64,000 nt of DNA from Methanogenium organophilum (GTDB taxonomy: Archaea > Halobacteriota > Methanomicrobia > Methanomicrobiales > Methanomicrobiaceae), in the NCBI RefSeq assembly GCF_026684035.1, contig NZ_CP113361.1, forward strand, positions 1,736,001 through 1,800,000, given 5' to 3'. The position numbers and the translations under genes were made by a program. The notes beneath the pieces are model-generated. The model saw nothing but the letters and a program-made list of their open reading frames with translations, was not told the origin of the DNA and made no database searches. Below, piece after piece: positions 29,201 through 37,700 of the stretch (positions are counted from its first letter, which is position 1; each line of letters starts with the position of its first letter).

Positions 29201-31171
29201 GACAGTCTTGGTCATGTATTTACGATTAATGCAGATTATGTCACTATCAGTGGGTTCACTACCACCGGTGCCAGAAGCGTTGACGCCTGTGGGATCTACG
29301 GAGGTGATTTCGATAGATATTTCCATCACTGCAACTTCACCAACAATATTCTCTCCGGTAACCGCGATGCCGGAATCAGACTGAATTATTTTTCCGACTG
29401 CATAATTGAGAATAATAGAATTTCGAAGAACAAGTATGGTATTTATATGTGGGGAGGCGTGAATAATGCCTTCATTAATGACACAATTAAAGAGAATGAG
29501 CGAGGACTTCGTCTGTTAGCCAATAATGGTGGAGGAGGGAACATCATATTCCAGAACACCTTTGTCAATAACACATATTCGCCTATTATCGAATCAGTTA
29601 ATATCTGGAACTCTACTGAACCAGTAATCTATGTATATAAGGGCACGACCTGCACTGAGTATATTGGTAATTACTGGGACGATTACAATGGTATTGACAG
29701 AGACGGCGACGGAATCGGTGACACATCGTATGCCCTTTCCGGTGGCAACATCGATTCTCATCCTCTTGTCATGCCTGGTGCATATTACCTCCCATCGGAT
29801 ACTGATACAAAACAGAATATAGCACTGAGTATTCCGGGAATGATTATAACCGAAACAGGTTATGGACAGGAAATTAGTGTCAACACCTCCCTTGCTGACA
29901 TCACCATCTCTGATGACGGTAACATAATCACCATTGATCGGGGGTCATATTATATGAATATCCTAACACAGGGTGTGCATGGGGACATGAACGGCACGGT
30001 GAATGGCACGGTCGCCGGTATCATTCTTGACACCGCACCAGTCACGACTCAATTTGACGCTCTCGGCAATGTCACCGCCTCACTGATGGCCAATTTAACC
30101 GGCATCACATTGGGGGCTGCGCTGGAGACCACCATCTCAGAGAATGTCTCCACCGCTGCCCAGTCCGCTTTCCAGCTTGCAGCAATCGCAGATGGCCTGG
30201 ACCTTGACGCAGTCGCCTACACGATGAACATCGTCAAGACGAACCTCACGAACGGACAGGACATCGCCGATGCCACGATTCGTATGGCCGTCAGCCCGGC
30301 ATGGGTCGCCGCAAACGGCGGATACGACGGCGTGAAGATCATCCGCTTCGCCGAAGACGGCACGCGGGAAGTCCTTGATACGGTCTACCTCGGATTCGAC
30401 GGCGAACTGGATCAGTTCGAGGCGTATTCACCAAACGGATTGTCCGTCTTCGGTCTTTCCGCCACCAGTGCTGCAGCGGGTCCGGCCGGCACGGGATTCT
30501 CCACATCCGGCGGCGGGGTCAGTTCGACAAGCAGTGCACGCTGTGACGGCATCAGCGCCGGGGACACTGCGGTCTTTGTGATGGACAGGACGGCCGTCAG
30601 CGAAGTCGACGTCAAGGCTGCTACTGCCATCCCGTCGATGATGCTGACCGCCGAGACGGTCGCAAAGCCGTCTTCTGTTTCGGATGCACCGGGCGAGCTC
30701 TACCAGTACATCGAGATCACGTCGTACTACGCGCCGGAGGACTGCATGCAGATGGCAACACTGAAGTTCAGTGTCGACCCCGCCTGGCTCTCCTCCATCG
30801 GTTCGTCCGCGACAGGTGTTGAGATGTACCGGTACAACGAAGCGTCCGACACCTGGGACCTGCTCTCGACCGTTGCGGACGGCGAAGCCGACTCCGGATA
30901 CCGGTTCTTTGCAGACACTCCCTCGTTCAGTCTCTTTGCCATCACGGCTGAGAAGGGAGCCTCCGCACCGGCAGAAGTCGTGCCGACGGATGCTCCAAAA
31001 CAGCCTTCCGGAGACAGTACCACTCCGTCACAGGCAGAGCCGACGACATCAGCGGCTACCCAGACGCCTGCGGCAACGGGAAGCATACCCACCATGGTCA
31101 TTATTGCATTCATTGCGATTATCGGTGTGTGCGGTGTTGGTTACCGGCGAAAGAACGCCGGGAACAAATAA
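23207..31171 (+). CDS. Giant surface protein: Big_2, X-Y modules, four NosD-type beta-helices, C-terminal anchor
   Basis: A 2654-aa exported protein. Approximate order: signal peptide 1-28; Big_2 Ig-like 45-128; X-Y module 170-415; Big_2 418-498; beta-helix 505-818; Big_2 828-911; beta-helix 918-1231; X-Y 1252-1478; Big_2 1488-1571; beta-helix 1578-1841; Big_2 1848-1934; beta-helix 1940-2191; conserved region 2203-2421; PGF-pre-PGF-like domain 2438-2585; Thr/Pro/Gln-rich linker; transmembrane helix 2625-2645 with basic tail. Each beta-helix starts like WYVDDSGGADYTTIQSAVDA and ends in a calcium-site-like DxDGDGIGD motif. The first two helices share an apparently exact 870-bp repeat. ATG 23207 was preferred over an upstream TTG. 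It is probably a cell-surface or adhesion protein. The shared X-Y module links it to the ECF transporter genes. Confidence 0.9.
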   Translation: MNNRIPDLTKAGVLAILFLCIAASPVFGAEVSENGSFSDEQPMLPEIISIGVTPATADILIGGTQQFTAVACDASGQTIPDMEFIWESSDGTVGMVDESGLFTALSKGTVIVSAINGSMSASSDVTVSDEIPKPMAEPTGKATLTGINKSVEGEGLVPVIAESTGTKPLSDYNHIFVKVANDGGVKYNAFENNTYNIRFEGYDRGLNALHISTSSAPADKFGQVTVTENQSGTFYATDSGGKGYEDEILLMVAVNGTIPDDFSVRVQADGYTWTPNPVSNQAPPLDNVTYQPVALDEIFTKEDFMYGPQIWKPTGNGFDYPIYYGQNMTDTENTFQLMFIDLNAGVLRPNEALENNGAVRINYTLENLESFAAFGVYGYCQNSNNGDDMVAWANAVIEPKIVSGYSVIGSGSGPVPDRIEVEPTMAQVVVGDVYHFAATAFDALNNVISGLAFSWASSDEIVGTIDESGNFTALAPGTTNVTASRLSITGTSAVTVVSPEPVTWYVGDDEIADFTTIQAAINAAKTGDTILVRNGTYAENLNIAKTLIIQSENGSGQTTIQAASSGSPAITITADNVTLDGFTITGATGRKKAGISLNGGDHCIFANNIVTGNYVGIHITSGTSATVTGNYIHHNSDRGLYLSVAPFTTVTHNDISENAANVELEYRSTNATFAQNSINHTTKTTKNAVTVYANNLTFTGNRCEDSAQGFFITNGNDARITNNTFHNSKYDLKLSRSAGDIVARNTFVEPKISLDTCGEIAFNTSEPVSYQYSGTKFTSYLGNYYGDYVGTDADGNGIGEENRTINGDYIDFHPLMKPGDDYCPIESPVLTSITVVPGSAEVILHETFTFTATVCDQYGSDMGEIDLNWSLKCPDLGEIDENGFFTARQIGTTTVIATADGISGTANITVIPIPEPVTHYVGDGGEYDTIQAAVDAARNGDTILVRNGTYAENLNIAKTLIIQSENGSGQTTIQAASSGSPAITITADNVTLDGFTITGATGRKKAGISLNGGDHCIFANNIVTGNYVGIHITSGTSATVTGNYIHHNSDRGLYLSVAPFTTVTHNDISENAANVELEYRSTNATFAQNSINHTTKTTKNAVTVYANNLTFTGNRCEDSAQGFFITNGNDARITNNTFHNSKYDLKLSRSAGDIVARNTFVEPKISLDTCGEIAFNTSEPVSYQYSGTKFTSYLGNYYGDYVGTDADGNGIGEENRTINGDYIDFHPLMKVGSDYRIVASTPLEPVPLPNDGIFYFKVANDDETRFNYYGNNTYKHCFTGGGLNSFHLTKDPLGTGEMHSLTGDQRGSFFLTDTGGKGYFHDAILLVAVNGTIPDDFSLHIRSNGFIWTPAVSQDMSAATDIQYIEGAVDEIFTKDDFIYGPQNWKPYKTDDHLPLYYGQNMSDEANTFRLMYIDLKVGGIGYRSGVSGLENDGAAVIEYTFENLTSFAAVNGYGWRKTGDNDGEAGWTNADSSLAVRGVPSSEESVLTKIVIAPGSDVEVTDGETIQFSTTCYDQYTREMDGIPINWSFSHPKIGTVNDNGLFTANGVGTGYLTASHGDITASKTVTVLSSFHEPHTWYVDDSGGKDFTTISDAINSSRNGDTIIVRNGTYSEHVKITKDLTICSEHGPAGTNIIPVEPWQYTVHVTTENATFRGFTVGGPLSEGEVGVGFGVSAIRLDGADNCTISENVIEPCDYSIYLRGSSKNVLENNHLPSGGQQLSLDNSQDNIVTGSEFSNVYIWCASGNVLTENIFRTCYAVITGSGNVFFANTFRGSVDNFAMSSNCAWNSTESVAYTYNEKAYVGFVGNYWEYCNGTDTDGDGIIDTPYKLDEHPLNGMWVDGAIISPEVDHIIVSPGTTVVAMGDSKQFTAFTYDTSGNIIDDSPCGWTIDNTTVGMVNYYTGLFIPQAVGEAIITATYPKTGVIGTAKVSVVLDPKTWYVDDSGGADYTTIQSAVDASRAWDRIVVREGEYVENVEVGKPLTIISADGPEKTIVRSDSLGHVFTINADYVTISGFTTTGARSVDACGIYGGDFDRYFHHCNFTNNILSGNRDAGIRLNYFSDCIIENNRISKNKYGIYMWGGVNNAFINDTIKENERGLRLLANNGGGGNIIFQNTFVNNTYSPIIESVNIWNSTEPVIYVYKGTTCTEYIGNYWDDYNGIDRDGDGIGDTSYALSGGNIDSHPLVMPGAYYLPSDTDTKQNIALSIPGMIITETGYGQEISVNTSLADITISDDGNIITIDRGSYYMNILTQGVHGDMNGTVNGTVAGIILDTAPVTTQFDALGNVTASLMANLTGITLGAALETTISENVSTAAQSAFQLAAIADGLDLDAVAYTMNIVKTNLTNGQDIADATIRMAVSPAWVAANGGYDGVKIIRFAEDGTREVLDTVYLGFDGELDQFEAYSPNGLSVFGLSATSAAAGPAGTGFSTSGGGVSSTSSARCDGISAGDTAVFVMDRTAVSEVDVKAATAIPSMMLTAETVAKPSSVSDAPGELYQYIEITSYYAPEDCMQMATLKFSVDPAWLSSIGSSATGVEMYRYNEASDTWDLLSTVADGEADSGYRFFADTPSFSLFAITAEKGASAPAEVVPTDAPKQPSGDSTTPSQAEPTTSAATQTPAATGSIPTMVIIAFIAIIGVCGVGYRRKNAGNK
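24788..25657 (+). repeat. 870-bp direct repeat, copy 1 (beta-helix 1)
   Basis: Apparently identical to 26027-26896 at an offset of 1239 bp. The boundaries are sharp: 24787 and 26026 differ, as do 25658 and 26897. It encodes 290 identical residues of a NosD-type beta-helix. Identity includes the other reading frames, so it is a recent duplication or conversion rather than protein-level conservation. Confidence 0.9.
26027..26896 (+). repeat. 870-bp direct repeat, copy 2 (beta-helix 2)
   Basis: Partner of 24788-25657. The 369 bp between the copies encodes a diverged Big_2 domain and the start of the second helix, so the repeat unit is the helix alone. Confidence 0.9.
30194..30469 (+). repeat. 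Near-identical C-terminal segment shared with the second giant gene (copy 1)
   Basis: Matches 38306-38581 at a constant offset of 8112 bp with only a handful of differences over 276 bp. Flanking sequence on both sides is much more diverged, which suggests gene conversion. Confidence 0.8.
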
Positions 31172-31726
31172 ACTCCTTTTTTATTTCAGAATATTTGTGC
31201 AAACTCTCCTGGTATCCTATAAGAACAGCGGTGGCTCCCGGATGGTACCGGTAACTCGTCTGATAAAATATGATTCACTGTTCCGATTTGAGATTCCAAA
31301 ACTGAAGCATACGTCGACACAATTCATGAAAAAGGCGCTATCGAATTTGACAGTTACCATGGATTCGTGGAAGAGGATGACAAAAATGCATTCACTTGAA
31401 TTTTGATGCCGATTGAAATCAAAGTGGCAAACTTAGCTTCTCTTTTTGATATATGACGGGTCCAGTCATTCCGGAACGAATTTCACAAATAATATATGGG
31501 GATGGTTGCAAACGGATGCTGTAAATTAACTGACGACATTTGTTAATTAAACATGGTTGATTCGCTGCTGCATCCGCTGACCTGTGGCGCGCGTTTGGAT
31601 ATGCAGAGCCTAACCATATCCGACTGTCCGGTATCGGGTTGGACTTGTACGTGTCATTATGTGGTGGGTCGGGTAATTGGAGTTTGGTGGCAGAATCAGA
31701 CCGGTTTAGCATAAGAGGTTTGGAAA
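31172..31726. other. Intergenic region between the two giant genes
   Basis: About 550 bp without a supportable gene. Near 31290-31404 one plus-strand frame reads YVDTIHEKGAIEFDSYHGF and stops soon after; it might be a relic of a coding region but is too short to assign. The promoter of the second giant gene must lie in the right part. AT-rich stretches occur around 31485-31560. Confidence 0.35.
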
Positions 31727-34700
31727 ATGAAACATGGAAATGAATCCGGAAAAGGCTCCCGGAAACTGGCATTGGTACTTTTCTCACTGGCCCTTGTCTT
31801 AATGCTCAGTTCTTCGGCAGGAGCGCAACCACTCCCGGCAGCAAGTCATATCTGGGTCAATATGGCAAATGACGACGGAGCGAAATTTGAAGATAACGGG
31901 TCGTATTACATCAAGTTTGATGGCGGCGGCCTGAATGCCCTGCATTTGTCACCCGATCCCGCGAACCTTCGCTTTGGCGAAGTTACCGTAACGGAAGAGC
32001 AGTCGGGGACATTCTATGTCACCGATACCGGCGGGCGCGGGTACTCTGATGATACTGTTTTGATGCTTGCCGTAAACGGCACTCTTCCCTCCGACTTCCG
32101 TGTCCATATCCATGCGAGCGGATATAACTGGACACCGGTTGCGGTAGTGAACACGCTTCCGGCAGTATCGGATCTGGAATATATCGATGGGTCGCTTGAC
32201 GAGTGGTTCACGGCAGAGGATTTCGTGTATAGTCCCCAGACCTGGAAGCCTGCCGGAAATAATCTTCCGTTAGCCTATCCTCTCTTCTATGAGCAGGATA
32301 CGACGGATACCACGAACAATTTCTCATTGATGTTTATCGACCTGAATGCAGGTCCCATCAGTAAAGCGAACGGTCTTGCCGATCTGTCCACCCTGGAGAA
32401 CAGCGGGGGCGTCAAGGTGGAGTACACCTTCGAGAATCTCGAAACATTTGCGTCCGTCAATGCCTATGCATGGTGCAACCAGTCCAACCAGGGCCGGGGC
32501 ATCTCCTGGACCAATCGTGTCTCCGGCAGTGGATCGAGCGTGTATGAAGTGATCGGGATTCCACCGGTGCTGACATCCATTTCCGTCTCCCCCGAGACCG
32601 CAGAGGTCACCGAGGGTGAGGGACAGCAGTTCACGGCAACCGCCCTTGACCAGGATGATCACACCATGGACGGTGTTGTATTTACCTGGACCAGTTCGGA
32701 TGAGACCGTCGGCACCGTGAATGAGACGGGATACTTCACTGCTCTTTCGGCAGGAACGACCACTCTTACGGCTGCAAACGAAACCGTTGAAGGAGAAGCG
32801 ACCGTCACGGTCATTGCTGAGCCTTCCGGCCCGCAGCCCCTGCCCGACTACAACTATGTCTTCTTCAAAGTGGCGAACGACGCCGGCGTGAAGTACAACG
32901 CCTTCGGGAACAACACGTATAATGTGCGGTTCGAGGGCTACGACCGTGGTCTCAATGCCCTGCACATCTCCACTGATCCAAGCGTAAACTTCGGTCAGGT
33001 GACGGTAACAGAAAACCAGAGCGGCACCTTCTATGCGACCGATTCCGGCGGCAAAGGGTATGAGGATGAGATCCTCCTGATGGTCGCGGTCAACGGTACG
33101 ATCCCGGACGATTTCATTCTTCGCGTGCAGGCCGATGGCTACACATGGACGCCGAATCCCGTGAGCAACCGGGCACCGTCTCTTGACAACGTGACCTACC
33201 AGTCTGTCTCCCTCAACGAGACCTTCACGAAGGAGGACTTCAGGTACGGCCCGCAGATCTGGAAGCCGACCGGCAACGGCTTCGACTATCCGATCTACTA
33301 CGGCCAGAACATGACGGACACGGAGAACACCTTCCAGCTGATGTTCATCGACCTGAACGCAGGTGTTCTCCGACCGAATGGGGCTCTTGAGAACAATGGT
33401 GCGGTGCGGATAAACTATACCCTCGAGAATCTCGAGAGCTTTGCCGCCTTCGGTGTCTATGGCTATTGCCAGAACTCCAACAACGGTGACGATATGGTCG
33501 CCTGGGCCAATGCCGTGATCGAACCCAAGATCGTGAGCGGCTACTCGGTCATCGGGTCCGGCAGCGGTCCCGTTCCCGACAGAATTGAAGTCGAACCGAC
33601 AACGGCACAGGTCGTCGTCGGTGATGTATATCATTTTGCTGCAACCGCCTTTGACGCCCTGAACAATGTCATCAGCGGCCTTACCTTCTCATGGGCAAGC
33701 ACAAACGAGAACGTGGGAACAATCGACGAAAGCGGCAACTTCACCGCCCTCGCACCGGGCACGACAAATGTGACGGCGAGCGGCCTTGGTATCATCGGGA
33801 CCTCCGCGGTTACCGTTGTATCAGCCGAATCGACAACCTGGTACGTGGACGGCGACGGCAGCGCTGATTTCGTAACGATTCAGGCTGCGGTTGACGGAGC
33901 AAATGCCGGCGATACCATCATCGTCCGCGATGGCACCTACGTAGAAAATGTGGATGTTACCAAGAGTCTCGTTATCAAATCAGAGAATGGCTCAGCCGTG
34001 ACCACCCTGTACTCGGCTGCAAGAGACAGCGGTTTTGATGTTATCGCAGGTGATGTCACCATTGACGGCTTCACCATCACCGCGGTCAACGGACGGGGCA
34101 ATTATGGTATCTACGTGCATGGCGCAGACAATGCTCTCATTGTCAATAATACTGTAGCAAACTGCCGCGAGTGCCTGAAGCTTGAATCTTCATCCGGCAA
34201 TACCGTATCCCGGAATACCCTTTCTGTCAGCAATAATATTGCAAACAATGTGTTCTGGCTTGCGGATGCGAGCAACAATGTCATTTATCTCAACAGCTTT
34301 GAGAAGGGAGCAGTGACAGTTGCGGGCACTTCAACCGGCAATATCTTCCAGTCACCGACTGAGATGCAGTATGCATTCAACGGGGCTGATTATCAGTCAT
34401 ACACCGGCAACTACTGGAACGGGTATACCGGGTCTGATGTAGACGGAAACGGCATCGGTGATGATGCTTATGCAATCAGCGCCAGCGTAATTGATGAATA
34501 CCCTCTTATCCAGAAACTTGATGGCTACTCCATCTATGGTCCGGCCCCCGAGGGCACGACTTACTATGTCAGTGCTGACGGCAGCGCAGATTTCACCACC
34601 ATCCAGGCAGCAATTGACGCTTCAGCAAATGGCGACACAATCATTGTCCGTGACGGTACCTACGTTGAGAGCGTCAATGTCACAAAGAAAGTTTCCGTTA

Positions 34701-37700
34701 TTTCCGAGAACGGCGCTGCAACAACGATACTCGCACCGGGTTATTTCAGCGGGTTTGTGGTAACGGCCGACGGGGCGAGAGTAGAAGGATTCACTATTGA
34801 AAGGGTCAATGGAAATGGCAATTTCGGAGTTCTGATCACCCGGGCAAAGGGTGTCTCAATCATAAACAACACCTTCAACGTCTGCCGCGAGGGCATCAAA
34901 CTTGACACGGCAGATCGTGCCGTCATCACCGGAAATGATGTACTCATCAACAACAAAGCCACAAACAATGTCCTCTGGCTCATCAATTCGAGTAATAACC
35001 AGATATATTTCAACACGTTCACAAAGGGAACGGTGACTGTCGAGGGCACATCCTCAGAGAACATCTGGAGTACCCCCGTTTCGACGGATTATATCTACAG
35101 CGGCACGGCATGGACGTCCTATCTTGGCAACACCTGGCCGGGATACGCGGGCACGGATGCTGATGGGAATGGTATCGGCGATACTCCGTATGCCATTGGA
35201 ACAGAGGCAGACAATTACCCCCTTGTCTCATCGATTGGCGACTATACCTTTGGAGACGATGTCCAGGTAATTACCACTGTTACCATCTCACCTGAATCAG
35301 CAATTCTCTCCGCAGGAACAACACAGGCATTTACTGCGACTGCATATGACCAGTACGGCGTCTCTATCAATGACACGACATTTGCCTGGTCGGTTGAGAA
35401 TGTAACCGTTGGAACCATTGATGCTGATGGTACCTTTACCTGTCTGTCTGCCGGAAATACCACAGTAACTGCCGAAGCGGGTGGAGTTTCATCTTCCGCT
35501 TCGATAACTGCCCTGCCTCCTGCTCAGACCTGGTATGTTGATGCTTCAGGTGCAGGCGATTTTGTTACCATAACCGATGCTGTTCTGAATGCGTCTGCCG
35601 GTGATATCATCATCGTGCGTGACGGTGAATACCGGGAGTATGTAACGATAAACAAGATGATGACCATCCGTTCTGAGAACGGCCCGGAAACCACACAAAT
35701 CATAAGCGACGGGCCGACGGCCGTCACGATTACCGCACCGGAAGTTACCTTTGATGGATTCACGGTCACCGGTGCTTTGGACAAATTCAAATACGGTATT
35801 GGCGTTCTTTCAGGCGGAGACGGTGCAACGCTATGCAACAATAACTGTTCGCTGAATACAGCAGGTATCTGTTTCAAATCAGTTTCCGGAATTGTTGCTG
35901 AGAACAATACCTGTTCTGAGAATTATAGGGGAATATTTGTTTATTCCGATTGTGATGGTGTAATATTAATCAATAATAGATTTACTGATAACGATGATGC
36001 CGGTTTATCTCTGGCAGGTAGTAATGTCATCGTCTCGGATAACCTTTTTGAGTCCAATGGTGTTTTTGGTCTATACCGCCAGATTGGAAACAATGCCCTG
36101 ATTTCTAACAACACATTCAGTAATAACGGATTTGCCGAAAACGGCCGTGGCTGGGCAATGACTTTCTCGAGAAATACAGAGGATGTAATCTTCGGAAACA
36201 ATTTTGTTGGGAATAAGGCGCTTGTCGGTTCTGCGGGGAACAACCAGTGGTACTCAGGTGAAGATGTGGATTATGTCTATGACGGTAAGACATACACCGG
36301 GAAAATCGGCAATTACTGGGGCGGCTCTTTCCCAACTCCCGACAGCGACGGGAACGGCATTGGTGATCTTCCTGCTGTAATAACCGGCATGATTGAGGAT
36401 AATTATCCGCTGCTCCTGCCTTCCGAAACCTATTTCGGAAAAGAGAGCTCTCTGCCCGTGCCTTCTTCAGTTACGCTTCTTCCGCAGAACAGAACTATGA
36501 AGATGGGCTATCCGCTCCAGTATGTCGGAAAAGTTTTTGACCAGAACGGGGCTGAGATGGAATATGGTGTCCGGTTCTTCTGGTCGGTCAGTGATACCGG
36601 CGTTGCAACGATTGATGATTCTGGTGTGGTCACCGGTGTCTCAGCAGGCGAAACAGAGGTAACTGTCCGGTGTGCTTCCTTAACGGAGACTACCGGACTT
36701 ACCGTTGAGAATGGTGAATCCGGCCCGAAGACCATTGTTGTGGATCAGGATGGCAACGGCGATGTCATAGAGATTGGAGCGGCGCTCAATGCAGCCGTGA
36801 ACGGCGATACCATTCTTGTACGCAATGGAACCTATCTGGAAGAGCTGGTCATCAATACTTCGGTCACGCTTCGTTCGGAATATGGATCTGAGAATACAGC
36901 TATCTTCTCACCAAACGAGAATTACCCGGTTCTCAGGATTACTGTCCCCAATGTCACTATCGACGGGTTTGCAGTAGACTGGGGATTCGGAGCAAACTGG
37001 GGCGAATCGGTAATCGAGGGCAGCTCCAATACCCTGACGGTCACAAACTGTTCGATTGATATTTCAGATAATGAGCATGAGTACGGAATGGTTCTCAATG
37101 GAGCTGACAACCGGGTGATTGGGAATGTCGTAACCGGAGGCGATAAAGGTATCTGGCTTGTGAACGTATCCGATTCTGTTGTATCCGGAAATACGGTAAA
37201 AGACAGTGTTATAAATTCAATTTATCTCAGCAGTAGTTCGGGCAATAACCTGATCACAGGCAACCTGCTGGAATCAGCGGCTATACTTTTAATCGGAAAG
37301 GGTTCTTCAGGAAATATTGTCACGGAAAATATCGCCAGAAGCCCTGACCTGTGCCAGTACTGGGTAAAGATATCTTCTGCTGAAGGCAATGCCTTCTATG
37401 AGAACAACCTTTACAATTTCACCACACTGGCGTCAACCGGCGCGAACCTGAATGCGTGGAATGCGACCGAACCTGTTAGCTACACCTATCGTGGCGAAAC
37501 CTTCACCGGCCTGCCGGGCAATTTCCTTGACAGTTATACTGGCGTTGACCTGAATGGTGACGGTCTCGGTGACACACCGGTTAACCTGTCGTCCGGTAAT
37601 TATGACTACCACCCCCTTATGGGCGCATGGTCCGATGGGGTTATCAGTGATGGTACGGTCGTCTCACTTATTGAGCTCACACCCGGTGAGGCTGAGCTGA

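Noticed and set aside
31419-31787. 122-aa minus-strand ORF between the giants
   Set aside because: It overlaps the second giant's signal peptide and has no recognisable feature.
32324-33634. Long antisense ORF (436 aa) in the second giant gene, and a similar 291-aa one at 23636-24511
   Set aside because: Both are mirror frames of the conserved X-Y regions. They lack signals or family matches, and arise from codon bias on the sense strand.
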